Below, one piece after another: positions 1 to 8,883 of a stretch of 64,000 nucleotides of DNA. Location of the stretch: NCBI RefSeq assembly GCF_028702905.1, contig NZ_JAQVNX010000002.1, positions 18,903 to 82,902 on the forward strand, in the 5' to 3' direction. This DNA is from Methanofollis sp. (lineage in GTDB: Archaea > Halobacteriota > Methanomicrobia > Methanomicrobiales > Methanofollaceae). Numbering within the stretch: position 1 is the first letter of the stretch; the number at the start of each line of letters is the position of its first letter. Under the pieces are notes generated by a model, which was not told where the DNA came from, did no database searches, and saw only the letters and a program-made list of their open reading frames with translations. The position numbers were made by a program, and so were the translations under genes.

Positions 1-773
1 AATGGCCGGAAGAAAGCGAACTCGTCGTTTGTACGGTAGAGGACGTTAAGGACTTCGTGGCATTTGTGCGTCTGGACGAATACGAGAACAAGAAAGGGCT
101 CATCCACATCTCCGAGGTCGCCACCGGCTGGATCAAGCATATCCGCGACTTTGTCCGTGAAGGGCAGAAGATCGTCTGCAAGGTGCTCAATGTCGACACC
201 GACCGCGGGCACATCGATCTCTCCCTCAAGGACGTCAACGACCACCAGAGGCGGGAGAAGATCCAGGAGTGGAAGAACGAGCAGAAGGCCGAGAAGTGGA
301 TCGGTTTCGCCGCCAATGACACCGGCGCCGACCTCCATACGATCACAGAGGCCTTCTACTCCTCCTACGGCCTGCTCTACCCTGCTTTCGAGGATATCGT
401 CATAAACGGCGAAGCAACCCTCACAAAGTTCGGTTTCTCGAAGCAGGTCAACGACGCTCTGATGGCCGTCGCCAACGAGAACGTGAAGATCCCGAAGGTG
501 ACGATCACCGGCACCCTTGTCCTCTCATCGACGAAACCTGACGGCGTGAACATCATCAGGCGGGCTCTCAGGAGCGCACAGCCGAAGATCGATGATGTCG
601 ATATCGAACTCACCTATTTCGGTGCGCCGAATTACCGGGTCAAGGTCACCGCCCCGGACTATAAGCGGGCCGAGAAAGCCATCGAGAAGGCTTCCAGGTC
701 CGCGATCGGCGTCATGGAGCGGGCGGGCGACACCGGCAAGTTCGTCAGAAAACAAAAGGCAAAGAGTGCATGA
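1..773 (+). CDS. eif2a: Translation initiation factor aIF2 subunit alpha (5' end outside window)
   Basis: Alpha subunit of the archaeal aIF2 heterotrimer, which delivers initiator Met-tRNA to the small ribosomal subunit. The frame is open from base 3 (WPEESELVVCTVEDVKDFV), so the gene starts just before the window; the GTG at 57 is internal. The N-terminal S1 RNA-binding domain is visible (GLIHISEVATGWIKHIRDFV, then KVLNVDTDRGHIDLSLKDV), followed by a helical domain and a C-terminal alpha/beta domain that contacts aIF2-gamma. The stop overlaps the nop10 start by 4 bases, so the two genes are translationally coupled. Confidence 0.95.
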   Translation, partial: WPEESELVVCTVEDVKDFVAFVRLDEYENKKGLIHISEVATGWIKHIRDFVREGQKIVCKVLNVDTDRGHIDLSLKDVNDHQRREKIQEWKNEQKAEKWIGFAANDTGADLHTITEAFYSSYGLLYPAFEDIVINGEATLTKFGFSKQVNDALMAVANENVKIPKVTITGTLVLSSTKPDGVNIIRRALRSAQPKIDDVDIELTYFGAPNYRVKVTAPDYKRAEKAIEKASRSAIGVMERAGDTGKFVRKQKAKSA

Positions 774-931
774 GCGGGCGGATCAGGTATTGCGAGCATG
801 ACCGCCGCTATACCCTATTTTTAACCTGCCCGATCTGCGGGGCGCCGACACGGTCGGCCCATCCCGCACGGTATTCACCACAGGATCGGTACGGTGATTA
901 CCGGAGGGAGGCAAAACGATGGATGACATAA
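770..931 (+). CDS. nop10: H/ACA RNA-protein complex protein Nop10
   Basis: A 53-residue protein (MSGRIRYCEHDRRYTLFLTC...) of the H/ACA ribonucleoprotein that guides pseudouridylation with Cbf5, Gar1 and L7Ae. The archaeal Nop10 zinc-binding pattern is visible: Cys8, then CPIC (residues 20-23), followed by the conserved tail with SAHPARYSPQDRYGDYRR. The length matches the family. The ATG overlaps the aIF2-alpha stop, and the 3' end overlaps the next gene's start by 13 bases, so three genes form one overlapping chain. The aIF2-alpha/nop10/PAC2 order is a common archaeal arrangement. Confidence 0.92.
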   Translation: MSGRIRYCEHDRRYTLFLTCPICGAPTRSAHPARYSPQDRYGDYRREAKRWMT

Positions 932-1665
932 ATATCGACTTTTTAACAGAAGACGAGGTCAAGGCAGACGTCCTCATCGAAGGACTGCCGGGCATCGGCC
1001 AGGTCGGCAAACTCGTCGTCGAGCACATGATCCAGGAACTCGGGGCAGAGAAGATCGTCGACATCACCTCCATCTTCCTCCCGCCGCAGGTGCTCATCGA
1101 ACCCGGCGGTCGGGTCCGCCTCCCGAACAACGAGGTGTACCTCTGGAAGAACGACGAGGGTCGTTCGATCGCTTTCCTGATCGGTGACTTCCAGAGCACC
1201 TCGAACGAGGGGCACTACCTCCTCTGCGAGGCCTACCTTGACATCGCCGAGGAACTCGGGGTGAAGAGGATCTACACCCTCGGCGGTTACGGTGTCGGCC
1301 ACCTCACCGAGGAGTCGAGAGTCCTCGGGGCGGCCAACGACGAGAGTCTTGCCGCAGGGATCGTCGTCGCCGGGGGCGTCATGACCGGCGAGGAGCCCGG
1401 CGGGATCGTCGGTGCCTCGGGTCTGCTCCTCGGCCTTGCCGCCATGCGGGAGATCGAGGGGATCTGCCTGATGGGCGAGACGCCAGGGTATGTCGTCGAC
1501 CCGAAGAGCGCCACCGCCGTCCTTGCCGTCCTCTGCCGTCTCCTCGGGATCACGGTCGACGCCACCCGGCTTGCCGAGCATGCCGCCGAGGTGGAGAAGA
1601 TCCTGGCGAAGTACGAAGAGATGGAAAAGGGGCGAGAAGAAGAGAACCTGACCTATATCGGATAA
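919..1665 (+). CDS. PAC2-family proteasome assembly chaperone homologue
   Basis: A 248-residue PAC2-superfamily protein (EGLPGIGQVGKLVVEHMIQELGA motif region near residues 20-42, then SIFLPPQV). Archaeal relatives such as PbaB bind and assist assembly of proteasome-like complexes. The C-terminal ~30 residues form a charged helix (AAEVEKILAKYEEMEKGREEEN). A GGAGGGAGG ribosome-binding site lies just before the ATG at 919, inside the nop10 gene. This is the last gene of the aIF2-alpha operon and is followed by a long T-run. Whether it corresponds to PbaA or PbaB cannot be settled here. Confidence 0.85.
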   Translation: MDDINIDFLTEDEVKADVLIEGLPGIGQVGKLVVEHMIQELGAEKIVDITSIFLPPQVLIEPGGRVRLPNNEVYLWKNDEGRSIAFLIGDFQSTSNEGHYLLCEAYLDIAEELGVKRIYTLGGYGVGHLTEESRVLGAANDESLAAGIVVAGGVMTGEEPGGIVGASGLLLGLAAMREIEGICLMGETPGYVVDPKSATAVLAVLCRLLGITVDATRLAEHAAEVEKILAKYEEMEKGREEENLTYIG

Positions 1666-1681
1666 TTTTTTTCTTTTTTTT
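1666..1681 (+). terminator. T-run terminator after the aIF2-alpha operon
   Basis: Two T-tracts separated by a single C directly follow the stop codon. Archaeal intrinsic termination needs only such T-rich stretches, and no further plus-strand gene follows closely. Confidence 0.7.
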
Positions 1682-1810
1682 CGAGCGAGTCGTTGGGTTT
1701 CACGTTTCTTCGATCTGAAATCAAGAACCACAGATATTCGCTGTGCAAACGAAGTGAGCTCAAGAAGACCGATAGGTCTTCGCTGCCCCGGAGTGTATTC
1801 CCACGGGACG

Positions 1811-2112
1811 AGCCGCTGATCTACTGCCTTCCTCACACTCTGAGCGGGGGACTTACGCCCCCGGACCTCGAATATCAAAGATTTTCTCGACTTCCTCCGG
1901 TCGTCCCCCGAAAACAGGATAGGACGGGGAAGGATAAACCCTGCATATCGAAGAAGACTGCCATCCACCCCCTATCCTAATGGTGGGGGGACCGGGGGGC
2001 TTTGCCCCCCTGAGGAGGACGCAGATCCACTGCCTTTCCCCATACAGTCTACGGGGGACAGACGCAAAAAATGAAAGATTTTCTCGAACTCGCTATCGCT
2101 CGTTGCTCCCGG
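1811..2112. repeat. Intergenic modular repeat, copy R1
   Basis: Most of the 530-base gap 1666-2196. It aligns by eye over about 300 bases with copy R2 at 59430-59690. Shared blocks in the same order are: CTGCCTTCC, GGGGGACT-ACGCC, AGGATAGG-CGGGGAAGGAT, TGCCATCCACCCCC, GGGGACCGGGGGGCT, GAGGAGGACGC, GATCCACTGCCTT and CTATCGCTCGTTGC. Open frames inside have no family resemblance and are composition artefacts. I see no integrase or transposase. Confidence 0.75.
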
Positions 2113-2196
2113 ACAGCGAAACCTTCGGTTAATTGACCACCCCGACCCTCCGGCATAAACTAATCCCGATAGACGGCAGAATAATCTGTCAGAACC

Positions 2197-3312
2197 ATGT
2201 CAGTCTACGCCGATTTTCACATTCATTCACCGTATTCCATGGCGACCTCACCCTCGATGACGCCGGAGAGTCTCCTTGCCGGCGCGGCCACGAAAGGGAT
2301 TGGCATCCTCGGGAGCGGGGACGCCCTCCACCCAGCATGGCGGAAGGCATGGGAAGAGCACGAGAACGGCACCGGCATCGCCGTCCTGCCGACGGCCGAG
2401 GTGGAGGGGAAGGGGAGGGTCCACCACCTCATCCTCATGGAGGACTTCTCCGCCTTCGAGGACCTGGCCACGGTCTTCGCCCCCCACAGCAAGGACATCG
2501 CCACAGGGGGACGGCCGCACGTCCACCTCACCGGTGAGGCGATCGCCGCGGCCGTCCACGATCTCGGCGGCCTCGTCGGGCCGGCCCATGCCTTCACCCC
2601 CTGGACATCGCTGTATGCGGCGCACGACTCGGTGACGTCGTGCTATGGCGGGGAGAAGATCGACTTCCTGGAACTCGGCCTCTCGGCCGACACCTCATAC
2701 GGCGCCGGGATACGGGAACTCGACGGCGTCCCCTTCCTCTCGAACTCAGACGCCCACTCCACCCACCCCGCAAAACTCGGGCGTGAGTTCAACGGTCTCG
2801 ACCTCGACCGCGTGACGCCGGAGGCCGCCTTCGACGCGGTGCGCCGCGGGAAGATCACTCTCAATACCGGATTTTTCCCGGAGGAGGGAAAGTACAACAG
2901 GACCGCCTGCACCCGGTGCTATACCCCGTACTCCCTGGAGGAGGCCGTGCATCTCGGCTGGACCTGTCCTGAAGACGGCGGCAAGATCAAGAAAGGAGTC
3001 TTTGACCGGGCGCGGGAACTGGGCGGCGGCGACCCCTCGGAGAGGCCGCCGTATTACCATGTCATCCCCCTCGGCGAGATCATCAGGGTCGTGCTCGGCG
3101 TCTCCTCGGCCACGACAAAGAAGGTGGAAGCGAGATATTACCGCCTGATAGAAATATTCGGGACAGAGATCGCCGTCCTCGCCGAGGTGCCGGTCGCCGA
3201 GATCAGGGAGGCCGACCCGGCGGTCGGCGCGGCGGTCGAGGCCTTCAGGGAGGGGAAGGTGCACCTGGTCCCGGGCGGCGGCGGGAAGTACGGCACCTTC
3301 ACCCTCCCCTGA
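2197..3312 (+). CDS. PHP-domain endonuclease of the EndoQ family
   Basis: A 371-residue PHP-superfamily hydrolase matching archaeal endonuclease Q, which nicks DNA 5' of deaminated bases (uracil, hypoxanthine, xanthine) and abasic sites. Metal-ligand motifs are visible: DFHIHSPYS near residue 7, a central HVH/VGPAHAF region, and SNSDAHSTHP near 185. A four-cysteine zinc-finger-like segment (CTRCYTPYSLEEAVHLGWTC, about residues 237-256) follows, as in EndoQ. The length is normal for the family. It is a single-gene unit, with the R1 repeat upstream and cbiM downstream. Confidence 0.85.
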   Translation: MSVYADFHIHSPYSMATSPSMTPESLLAGAATKGIGILGSGDALHPAWRKAWEEHENGTGIAVLPTAEVEGKGRVHHLILMEDFSAFEDLATVFAPHSKDIATGGRPHVHLTGEAIAAAVHDLGGLVGPAHAFTPWTSLYAAHDSVTSCYGGEKIDFLELGLSADTSYGAGIRELDGVPFLSNSDAHSTHPAKLGREFNGLDLDRVTPEAAFDAVRRGKITLNTGFFPEEGKYNRTACTRCYTPYSLEEAVHLGWTCPEDGGKIKKGVFDRARELGGGDPSERPPYYHVIPLGEIIRVVLGVSSATTKKVEARYYRLIEIFGTEIAVLAEVPVAEIREADPAVGAAVEAFREGKVHLVPGGGGKYGTFTLP

Positions 3313-3533
3313 TGCGCCGTCACTCTCTCTCGCCGCGGTCTGAGTTTTATCCCGGGCGGTCGTGGAGAGATGTTCCTCACTCTTTTTTTTCGCCGGAAAG
3401 ACTCCAGATCCCTCAGGCTCCTCCTCGACAGGGAGGCACTGGCCGCACCCTGAAAAAGACAGAGATAAATACGGTCGGCACAAACCAAATTATTATTACA
3501 TTAATACAAATAAATTTGATATGGTGATATGAC

Positions 3534-4229
3534 ATGCACATCATGGAAGGATTCCTCCCACCGGCCTGGTGCCTCTTCTGGTTCCTGGTCTCGGCACCGT
3601 TCATCATCTACGGGATGTACCAGTTGCGAATACTGATGCGAGAGAAGAGAGAGACCCTCCCCCTCCTTGCCGTTGCGGGGGCGTTCGTCTTCGTCCTCTC
3701 CTCCCTCAAACTCCCCTCGGTGAGCGGGAGCTGCTCCCACCCCACAGGCACGGGCCTCGGGGCGATCCTCTTCGGCCCCTGTATCACCTCCATCCTCGGA
3801 CTGATCGTCCTCCTGTACCAGGCGATCTTCCTCGCCCACGGCGGCCTCTCCACCCTCGGCGCGAACGTCTTCTCCATGGGGATCGCAGGGCCCGTCCTTG
3901 CCTGGGCGATCTATAAGGGAGGCCAGAAGACAGGGCTCAACACTTACCTGACCGTCTTTTTCGCCGCCGCCATCGCCGACCTCTTCACCTACGTGGTGAC
4001 CTCGGTCCAGCTTGCCCTCGCCTTCCCGGCCGAAGTCGGCGGTTTCGCCACCTCTTTCGCCGCCTTTGCCGCCGTCTTCACGGTCACGCAGTTGCCCCTC
4101 TCCATCATCGAGGGCGCAGTCATCGCCCTGACCTTCAAGTACATCATCGACGTCCGCGCCGAGATCCTGGTGAGGCTCGGCGTGCTCACCGACGCGACAG
4201 TCAGCCGCCTCAGGGGGGCAGGGGCATGA
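3534..4229 (+). CDS. cbiM: Cobalt ECF transporter S component CbiM
   Basis: The 231-residue substrate-binding membrane subunit of the CbiMNQO energy-coupling-factor transporter for Co2+. The N-terminus MHIMEGFLP is the family signature: the Met-His amino end is part of the metal site, which fixes the start at 3534. A GGTGAT sequence complementary to the 16S 3' end lies at 3523-3528. Several transmembrane helices and the SGSCSHPTGTGLG segment (about residues 64-76) are present. First gene of cbiMNQO. Imported cobalt would feed corrinoid cofactors. A nickel-specific NikM role is less likely because cbiN follows. Confidence 0.93.
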   Translation: MHIMEGFLPPAWCLFWFLVSAPFIIYGMYQLRILMREKRETLPLLAVAGAFVFVLSSLKLPSVSGSCSHPTGTGLGAILFGPCITSILGLIVLLYQAIFLAHGGLSTLGANVFSMGIAGPVLAWAIYKGGQKTGLNTYLTVFFAAAIADLFTYVVTSVQLALAFPAEVGGFATSFAAFAAVFTVTQLPLSIIEGAVIALTFKYIIDVRAEILVRLGVLTDATVSRLRGAGA

Positions 4230-4516
4230 AGTACGCCATGGAGATCGCCGTCCTTGCGATCGTCCTCGTCTTTGCCGCGTCCATCCTCGTCGTCCTCTCC
4301 ACCGGCGACCACGAATGGGCCGGGGCCGACGACCAGGCTGAAGACGTCATCAAGGAGATGACGGGCTCGGAGTACGAACCCTGGACGACACCTGTCTACG
4401 AACCGCCGAGCGGCGAGATCGAGTCCCTCTTCTTCTCCCTTCAGGCGGCGATCGGGGCTCTCGTCATCGGGTTTTTCTTCGGGTATTATTACCGCGGACG
4501 ACAGATCACTACCTGA
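4226..4516 (+). CDS. cbiN: Cobalt transport protein CbiN
   Basis: A 96-residue small subunit with two transmembrane helices (about residues 5-25 and 68-88) joined by an acidic extracytoplasmic loop containing GADDQAEDVI, typical of CbiN. It works with CbiM to load metal. The ATG overlaps the cbiM stop by 4 bases. The cbiMN pairing marks cobalt rather than nickel specificity. Confidence 0.9.
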   Translation: MKYAMEIAVLAIVLVFAASILVVLSTGDHEWAGADDQAEDVIKEMTGSEYEPWTTPVYEPPSGEIESLFFSLQAAIGALVIGFFFGYYYRGRQITT

Positions 4517-4556
4517 AACACCCGGTTTTTCCGGGTGCAGTTGAGGGCTGAAGAGG

Positions 4557-5342
4557 ATGATGGAGAATATACTGGACGATTATGCCCAGCAGAACGCGTT
4601 GCGGGAGACCGACACGCGGGCAAAACTCCTCCTCGGCGGCGGGGCGATCGCCGCCGCCCTCATCTCCGCAGGCCCCCTCGCCCCGGCCTTCATCGCCGCA
4701 TCCATGGCGGCGATCACCGTCGGGATCGCCCGCATCCCGGCGCGGTTCTACGCCGCACTCCTCACCATCCCCCTCTCCTTCGCCGTCCTCTCGGCGGGCG
4801 TGATCCTCTTCCTCTCAGGCGGCGGGGAGACCGTCTGGAGCATGCCTGTCGGCGGGATCAACCTCGCCGTCACGACAGGGAGCGCCAACCAGGCCGCTCT
4901 CGTCCTCGCCCGGACCTTCGCCGGGATGTGCGCCCTCTTCTTCATCGCCCTCACCACCCCAATGGTCGAGATCTTCACGGTGATGCGCTCCCTCAGGCTG
5001 CCGCCCGAGTTCGTCGACCTTGCCATGCTCATCTACCACTTCATCTTCGTCCTCATCGGCGAGGCGGTAGCCACCCGGAATGCGCAGGAGATCAGGCAGG
5101 GCTATGCCGGCTTCGGGAACTCGGTGCGGTCCTTCTCGATGCTCGCGGGGACGCTCTTCGTGCGGGCATGGGAGAAGGGCGAGGAACTCATCCTGGCCAT
5201 GGACGCCCGGTGCTATGACGGCATATTCCCGGCCTGCGGCGGAGAGACGACGCTCTCCCGCAGGGGTGCCGCGGCCGTCGCCGCCTACCTCATCCTGTGC
5301 GGTGCGCTCGCCCTCCTGACCGGCGGGACACAGATCTTCTGA
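4557..5342 (+). CDS. cbiQ: ECF transporter T component CbiQ
   Basis: A 261-residue transmembrane coupling protein linking CbiM to the ATPase. It has about five to six transmembrane segments and the CbiQ-type coupling-helix region near residues 190-220 (MLAGTLFVRAWEKGEELILA, MDARCYDG). The A-R-pattern helix (RAWEKGEE) is where T components contact the ATPase. It starts 40 bases after cbiN; the second ATG at 4560 is equally possible. Third gene of cbiMNQO. Confidence 0.9.
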   Translation: MMENILDDYAQQNALRETDTRAKLLLGGGAIAAALISAGPLAPAFIAASMAAITVGIARIPARFYAALLTIPLSFAVLSAGVILFLSGGGETVWSMPVGGINLAVTTGSANQAALVLARTFAGMCALFFIALTTPMVEIFTVMRSLRLPPEFVDLAMLIYHFIFVLIGEAVATRNAQEIRQGYAGFGNSVRSFSMLAGTLFVRAWEKGEELILAMDARCYDGIFPACGGETTLSRRGAAAVAAYLILCGALALLTGGTQIF

Positions 5343-5350
5343 GAACGACC

Positions 5351-6508
5351 ATGACAGCAGCAATCGAATTCCAGGACGTGCACTTCGCCTATCCAGACCG
5401 CCCCGAGTCCCTGAAAGGGATCGACATCACCGTCAGCAGAGGGAGCAAGGTCGCCCTCGTCGGCCCGAACGGCGCAGGCAAGACGACCCTCCTCTTGATG
5501 TGCAACGGGATGCTGCGGCCGACGAAAGGAAGAGTCCTCGTCGGCGGCAGACCTGTGGCGTACGACGCCCGCTCCCTCCACGAGGTGAGGAGGTTGGTCG
5601 GGCTTGTCTTCCAGAACTCCGACGCCCAGATCTTCGCCCCGACAGTCTGGCAGGACGTCGCCTTCGGGCCGGCGAACCTCGGCATGCCGGCAGATGTCGT
5701 GAAAAAAGTTGTCGCCGACGCCCTCCACTATGTCGGCCTCTCCGGCTACGAGAAACGCCCGCCCCACCACCTCTCCGGCGGGGAGAAGAAGAGGGTCGCC
5801 ATCGCGGGGGTGCTCGCGATGGACCCCGAGGTGCTCGTCTTCGACGAACCGACAAGTTCCCTCGACCCCGCGACCTCCGAGGAGGTGATGGACCTTCTCG
5901 ATGAGATGAACCACGGGGGCCGAACGATCCTCCTCTCGACGCACGACGTCGAACTCGCCTATCGCTGGGCCGACGAGGTCGTGCTCATGGAGGCCGGGTC
6001 GGTGCTCAGGATGGGCGCACCAGAAGAGATCTTTGCCGACAGCACCCACCTCGCCCGGGCGCGCCTCAAACCCCCGACCGTGCTGGACCTCTTTCAGGAG
6101 CTGAGGGACCGGCGCGTGCTGGCCGACACCGCACCGCCGAAGAGCGCACTAGCGTTCACCGACCTTATCGAGTGCCGTCTCCGCGGCGGCGTGAGCCGCG
6201 ACGGCCACGGCACCATCTATCTCAGGGACGTCGCCAGCCCTGACGGCACCGCCGCACTCGCCCACCTCCTCGCGGGGAGCGCACCGGTGTGGGTCGGCGC
6301 CATGGGGACGAAGGCAAAGAAGGTGGCGCAGGAGGAGGGGATAGACCTCGACTTCACCTACGGCGTCATCGACAAGTGCCTGTTACGCGCCGTGAACGGC
6401 GAAGACTCCCTGATCCTGACCTCAGGCGGTATGGTCGTCCATACTGTCGAGAGGATAGACAAGTACGCCCGGACGAGCGGCAGGGAGATCGCAGTCAGGC
6501 AGGTCTGA
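5351..6508 (+). CDS. cbiO: ECF transporter ATPase CbiO with C-terminal extension
   Basis: A 385-residue ATP-binding protein of the cobalt ECF transporter. Walker A GPNGAGKTT, Q-loop VFQNSDAQIF, signature HLSGGEKKRVAIAG and Walker B VLVFDEPTSSLD are present in order within the first ~240 residues. The remaining ~140 residues form an extra domain found in many archaeal CbiO proteins, whose role is unknown to me. The in-frame ATG at 5351 follows the cbiQ stop by 8 bases; an upstream extension to 5297 would run inside cbiQ and is unlikely. Last gene of cbiMNQO. Confidence 0.92.
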   Translation: MTAAIEFQDVHFAYPDRPESLKGIDITVSRGSKVALVGPNGAGKTTLLLMCNGMLRPTKGRVLVGGRPVAYDARSLHEVRRLVGLVFQNSDAQIFAPTVWQDVAFGPANLGMPADVVKKVVADALHYVGLSGYEKRPPHHLSGGEKKRVAIAGVLAMDPEVLVFDEPTSSLDPATSEEVMDLLDEMNHGGRTILLSTHDVELAYRWADEVVLMEAGSVLRMGAPEEIFADSTHLARARLKPPTVLDLFQELRDRRVLADTAPPKSALAFTDLIECRLRGGVSRDGHGTIYLRDVASPDGTAALAHLLAGSAPVWVGAMGTKAKKVAQEEGIDLDFTYGVIDKCLLRAVNGEDSLILTSGGMVVHTVERIDKYARTSGREIAVRQV

Positions 6509-6732
6509 GAGAAGGACAAAGAACACCGGTTTCGCGGCGGCATTTCCCATGATATCAGGCCCCCGCGGGTCGTCGCCAGACCAACCCATCGGAGGGATAC
6601 GGATGCCGGCACCACAGGGAAAAAACCGGCCGAATATCCATATCCCCGAGATAATCCCTGCAATCACCCATATTTCCGGAAAGACCGACGGCAGAAAAGG
6701 GAAGATAAGATTAATGGAAAGGCGGTATAATA

Positions 6733-6921
6733 GTGAGTACAATGCTTCAAATTCACCGGGAAATATGTGGCTACTGCGGCGCATGTGTTTCGGTCTGCCC
6801 TGAAGGGGCTCTCGAACTCGTCGATGCGTACCTGACAGTCGAGAGCGACACCTGCCGCTGTTGCGGCATCTGCACGAAGGCCTGCCCGCTCGGTGCTCTG
6901 GAGGTGACCGATGAAGAGTGA
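6733..6921 (+). CDS. Two-cluster [4Fe-4S] ferredoxin
   Basis: A 62-residue ferredoxin with two CxxCxxCxxxCP clusters: [12 protein letters not shown] near residues 12-23 and [12 protein letters not shown] near 42-53. The start is either the GTG at 6733 or the ATG at 6742. It overlaps the downstream geranylgeranyl reductase by 11 bases. In Methanosarcina a ferredoxin encoded beside the geranylgeranyl reductase is the electron donor for full saturation of archaeal lipid chains, and this gene probably does the same. Confidence 0.9.
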   Translation: MSTMLQIHREICGYCGACVSVCPEGALELVDAYLTVESDTCRCCGICTKACPLGALEVTDEE

Positions 6922-8107
6922 GTACGACATTCTTGTCGTCGGCGGCGGACCCGGAGGGGCCATTGCAGCATGGACCGCTGCCAGATTGGGCCTCTCGGTC
7001 TGCCTGATCGAGAAGCGGCCGGCGATCGGAGCACCGGTCCGGTGTGCCGAAGGGATCGGCAAAGAACTCCTGAAGAGTTTCATCGAGCCCGACCCCCGCT
7101 GGGTCTCCGCCGATATCAAGAGGGCGCGGATCGTCGCCCCCGACGGCACGACCATCGCCCTCGACGAGAACAAGGCCGGCGCAGAGGTCGGCTATGTCCT
7201 CGACAGGAAGTTCTTCGACCGCGAACTCGTCTGGCAGGCGTCCAAGGCAGGGTCTGACGTCTTTGTGAAGACCCGCGCCGTTGCCCCGATCATGGAAGGG
7301 CGCCACGTCCGCGGTGCCGTCGTCGAGTGCTGCGGAAAGAGGCAGGACGTGAGAGCGAAGGTCACCATCGCCGCCGACGGCGTGGAGTCGAAATTCGCAC
7401 GCTGGTGCGGCATCGACACCACCATCCCGCTGACCGAGATGATGAGTTGCGTCCAGTACCTCGTCACCGATATCGATATCGACCCGAACTCGAACGACTT
7501 CTACCTCGGCAACGACGTCGCCCCGCAGGGCTACCTGTGGGTCTTTGCCAAGGGCGAGAGGAGCGCCAATGTCGGTGTCGGCATCCCGGCGTCGAAGAAC
7601 AAGCCCGACATGCGGGCACGGGACTATCTTGACAGGTTCATGCGTGAGAACTTCCCGAACGGCAAGATCATCGAGTGCGTCGTCGGCGGTGACCCCGTCT
7701 CCAGGCCCCTCCCCTGCACGGTTGCAGACGGCCTGATGATCGTGGGCGACGCCGCACGTGTCGTCGACCCCATCACCGGCGGCGGTATCGGCAACGCGAT
7801 GTACACCGGCAGGCTTGCCGCTGAGGTGGCTGCCCGGGCAATCGCACAGGGCGACACCTCGAAGGCGGCCCTGATGCCCTATGAAGAGGAATGGCGCAGT
7901 TCAAAGATGGGGAAAAACCTTGAGCGGAACTATAAGGTGAAGGAGTACTTCATCACCCTCTCCGACGAGAAGATGAACACCCTTGCCCAATCCATCGAAG
8001 GCATCAACTTCAGCGAGATCACGGTAATGGCCCTCCTCACCGAGATCATCAAGAGAAACCCGAAGATGCTCCTCGAGCTCAAGGGGCTGACGCACGCCCT
8101 CGTCTGA
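6911..8107 (+). CDS. Geranylgeranyl reductase family FAD protein (archaeal lipid saturation)
   Basis: A 398-residue flavoprotein with the N-terminal FAD-binding motif [12 protein letters not shown] (about residues 8-19), the [11 protein letters not shown] segment (residues 38-48), and the second FAD motif [21 protein letters not shown] (about 276-296). This pattern fits digeranylgeranylglycerophospholipid reductase, which hydrogenates isoprenoid chains of archaeal membrane lipids. It is coupled to the preceding ferredoxin. A sibling role in menaquinone or chlorophyll side-chain reduction is less likely in an archaeon. Confidence 0.88.
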   Translation: MKSEYDILVVGGGPGGAIAAWTAARLGLSVCLIEKRPAIGAPVRCAEGIGKELLKSFIEPDPRWVSADIKRARIVAPDGTTIALDENKAGAEVGYVLDRKFFDRELVWQASKAGSDVFVKTRAVAPIMEGRHVRGAVVECCGKRQDVRAKVTIAADGVESKFARWCGIDTTIPLTEMMSCVQYLVTDIDIDPNSNDFYLGNDVAPQGYLWVFAKGERSANVGVGIPASKNKPDMRARDYLDRFMRENFPNGKIIECVVGGDPVSRPLPCTVADGLMIVGDAARVVDPITGGGIGNAMYTGRLAAEVAARAIAQGDTSKAALMPYEEEWRSSKMGKNLERNYKVKEYFITLSDEKMNTLAQSIEGINFSEITVMALLTEIIKRNPKMLLELKGLTHALV

Positions 8108-8152
8108 ATAAAAGTTAAAATGAGGCCCGGTCCTGACAGGCCTGCCGCATAC

Positions 8153-8160
8153 TTTTTTTT
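8153..8160 (+). terminator. T-run between convergent genes
   Basis: An eight-base T-run 45 bases after the geranylgeranyl reductase stop. It abuts the stop of the convergent trkA gene. Confidence 0.5.
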
Positions 8161-8827
8161 ATTCCCCGGCCTTTTTCAGCTGCCTGTTGAGGATGGCGAG
8201 GCACTCTGACTCGGCTTCCTTCTTGGTAAAGACGGTGATATTGTCGCCCGGCCGGATCTTCACCTGCCCGCTCGGGATGATCAGTTCGCCGCCTGCACGG
8301 CGGATGGCGATGAAGACGAAGTTCTTCACTTCGAGTTCCTTGATCTCGTGATCGATGATCGGCGCACCGTCCTCGGCGACGATCTCGAAGATGGTCCCTC
8401 CCGGGATGGAGGCAAGCTGCTGCATGTTCGGGTTCTCGGCCCAGTAATACAGGCGGTTCGCCACGAGTTCGTCCGGGTTCTCGCTGATCTTCACGCCGAC
8501 CTCCTTGAAGAGGGCAGAGTGCGCCTTCTGGTTCACGATGGAGACGACGTTGGGGACATTGTAGCGTTTTGCCAGCCAGCAGGTCATCAGGTTGACGGCA
8601 TCGTCGCTCGTGGTGGCGACAAGGCTCTGCGCCCGGTCGATCCCGGCGTCGTCCAAGACAGAACTGTCTGTGGAGTCGCCGGTGATCGCAAGCACATCAT
8701 AGTGGTCGAGGATATCGTTGCACTTCGACTCGTCCTGGTCGATGACGACGACAGAATCGCCGTGTTCTGCGGATATCGCCGTCAGGTTTCGCCCAATTCC
8801 CCCGAGGCCCACGATGATGAGGTACAT
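8159..8827 (-). CDS. trkA: TrkA family potassium uptake regulator (RCK protein)
   Basis: A 222-residue cytosolic regulatory subunit for a Trk/Ktr-type K+ channel. The N-terminal Rossmann NAD-binding domain begins MYLIIVGLGGIGRNL, with the acidic strand end VVIDQDESKCND. It is followed by a TrkA_C domain (about residues 140-215) containing FVFIAIRRAGGELIIPSG. No TrkH membrane partner is adjacent in this window. It is transcribed divergently from rnhB with a 56-base gap. Confidence 0.9.
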   Translation of the reverse strand: MYLIIVGLGGIGRNLTAISAEHGDSVVVIDQDESKCNDILDHYDVLAITGDSTDSSVLDDAGIDRAQSLVATTSDDAVNLMTCWLAKRYNVPNVVSIVNQKAHSALFKEVGVKISENPDELVANRLYYWAENPNMQQLASIPGGTIFEIVAEDGAPIIDHEIKELEVKNFVFIAIRRAGGELIIPSGQVKIRPGDNITVFTKKEAESECLAILNRQLKKAGE

Positions 8828-8883
8828 CTACACCAGTTTGCCGCCCCTGCCTTGAAATATCTTGTGCATCGTACCCTCTTCCC

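Noticed and set aside
943..1968. Long minus-strand open frame opposite the PAC2 gene
   Set aside because: It mirrors a confidently identified gene in GC-rich sequence, has a repetitive Asp/Glu/Arg composition and no recognisable motif.
1693..1980. Small plus-strand ORF in the gap after the PAC2 gene
   Set aside because: It lies largely in the R1 repeat, with no ribosome-binding site or family resemblance.
1811..2112. CRISPR array or insertion sequence as explanation of the repeats
   Set aside because: There are no regularly spaced identical repeats, transposase or terminal inverted repeats. The blocks are variable and modular.
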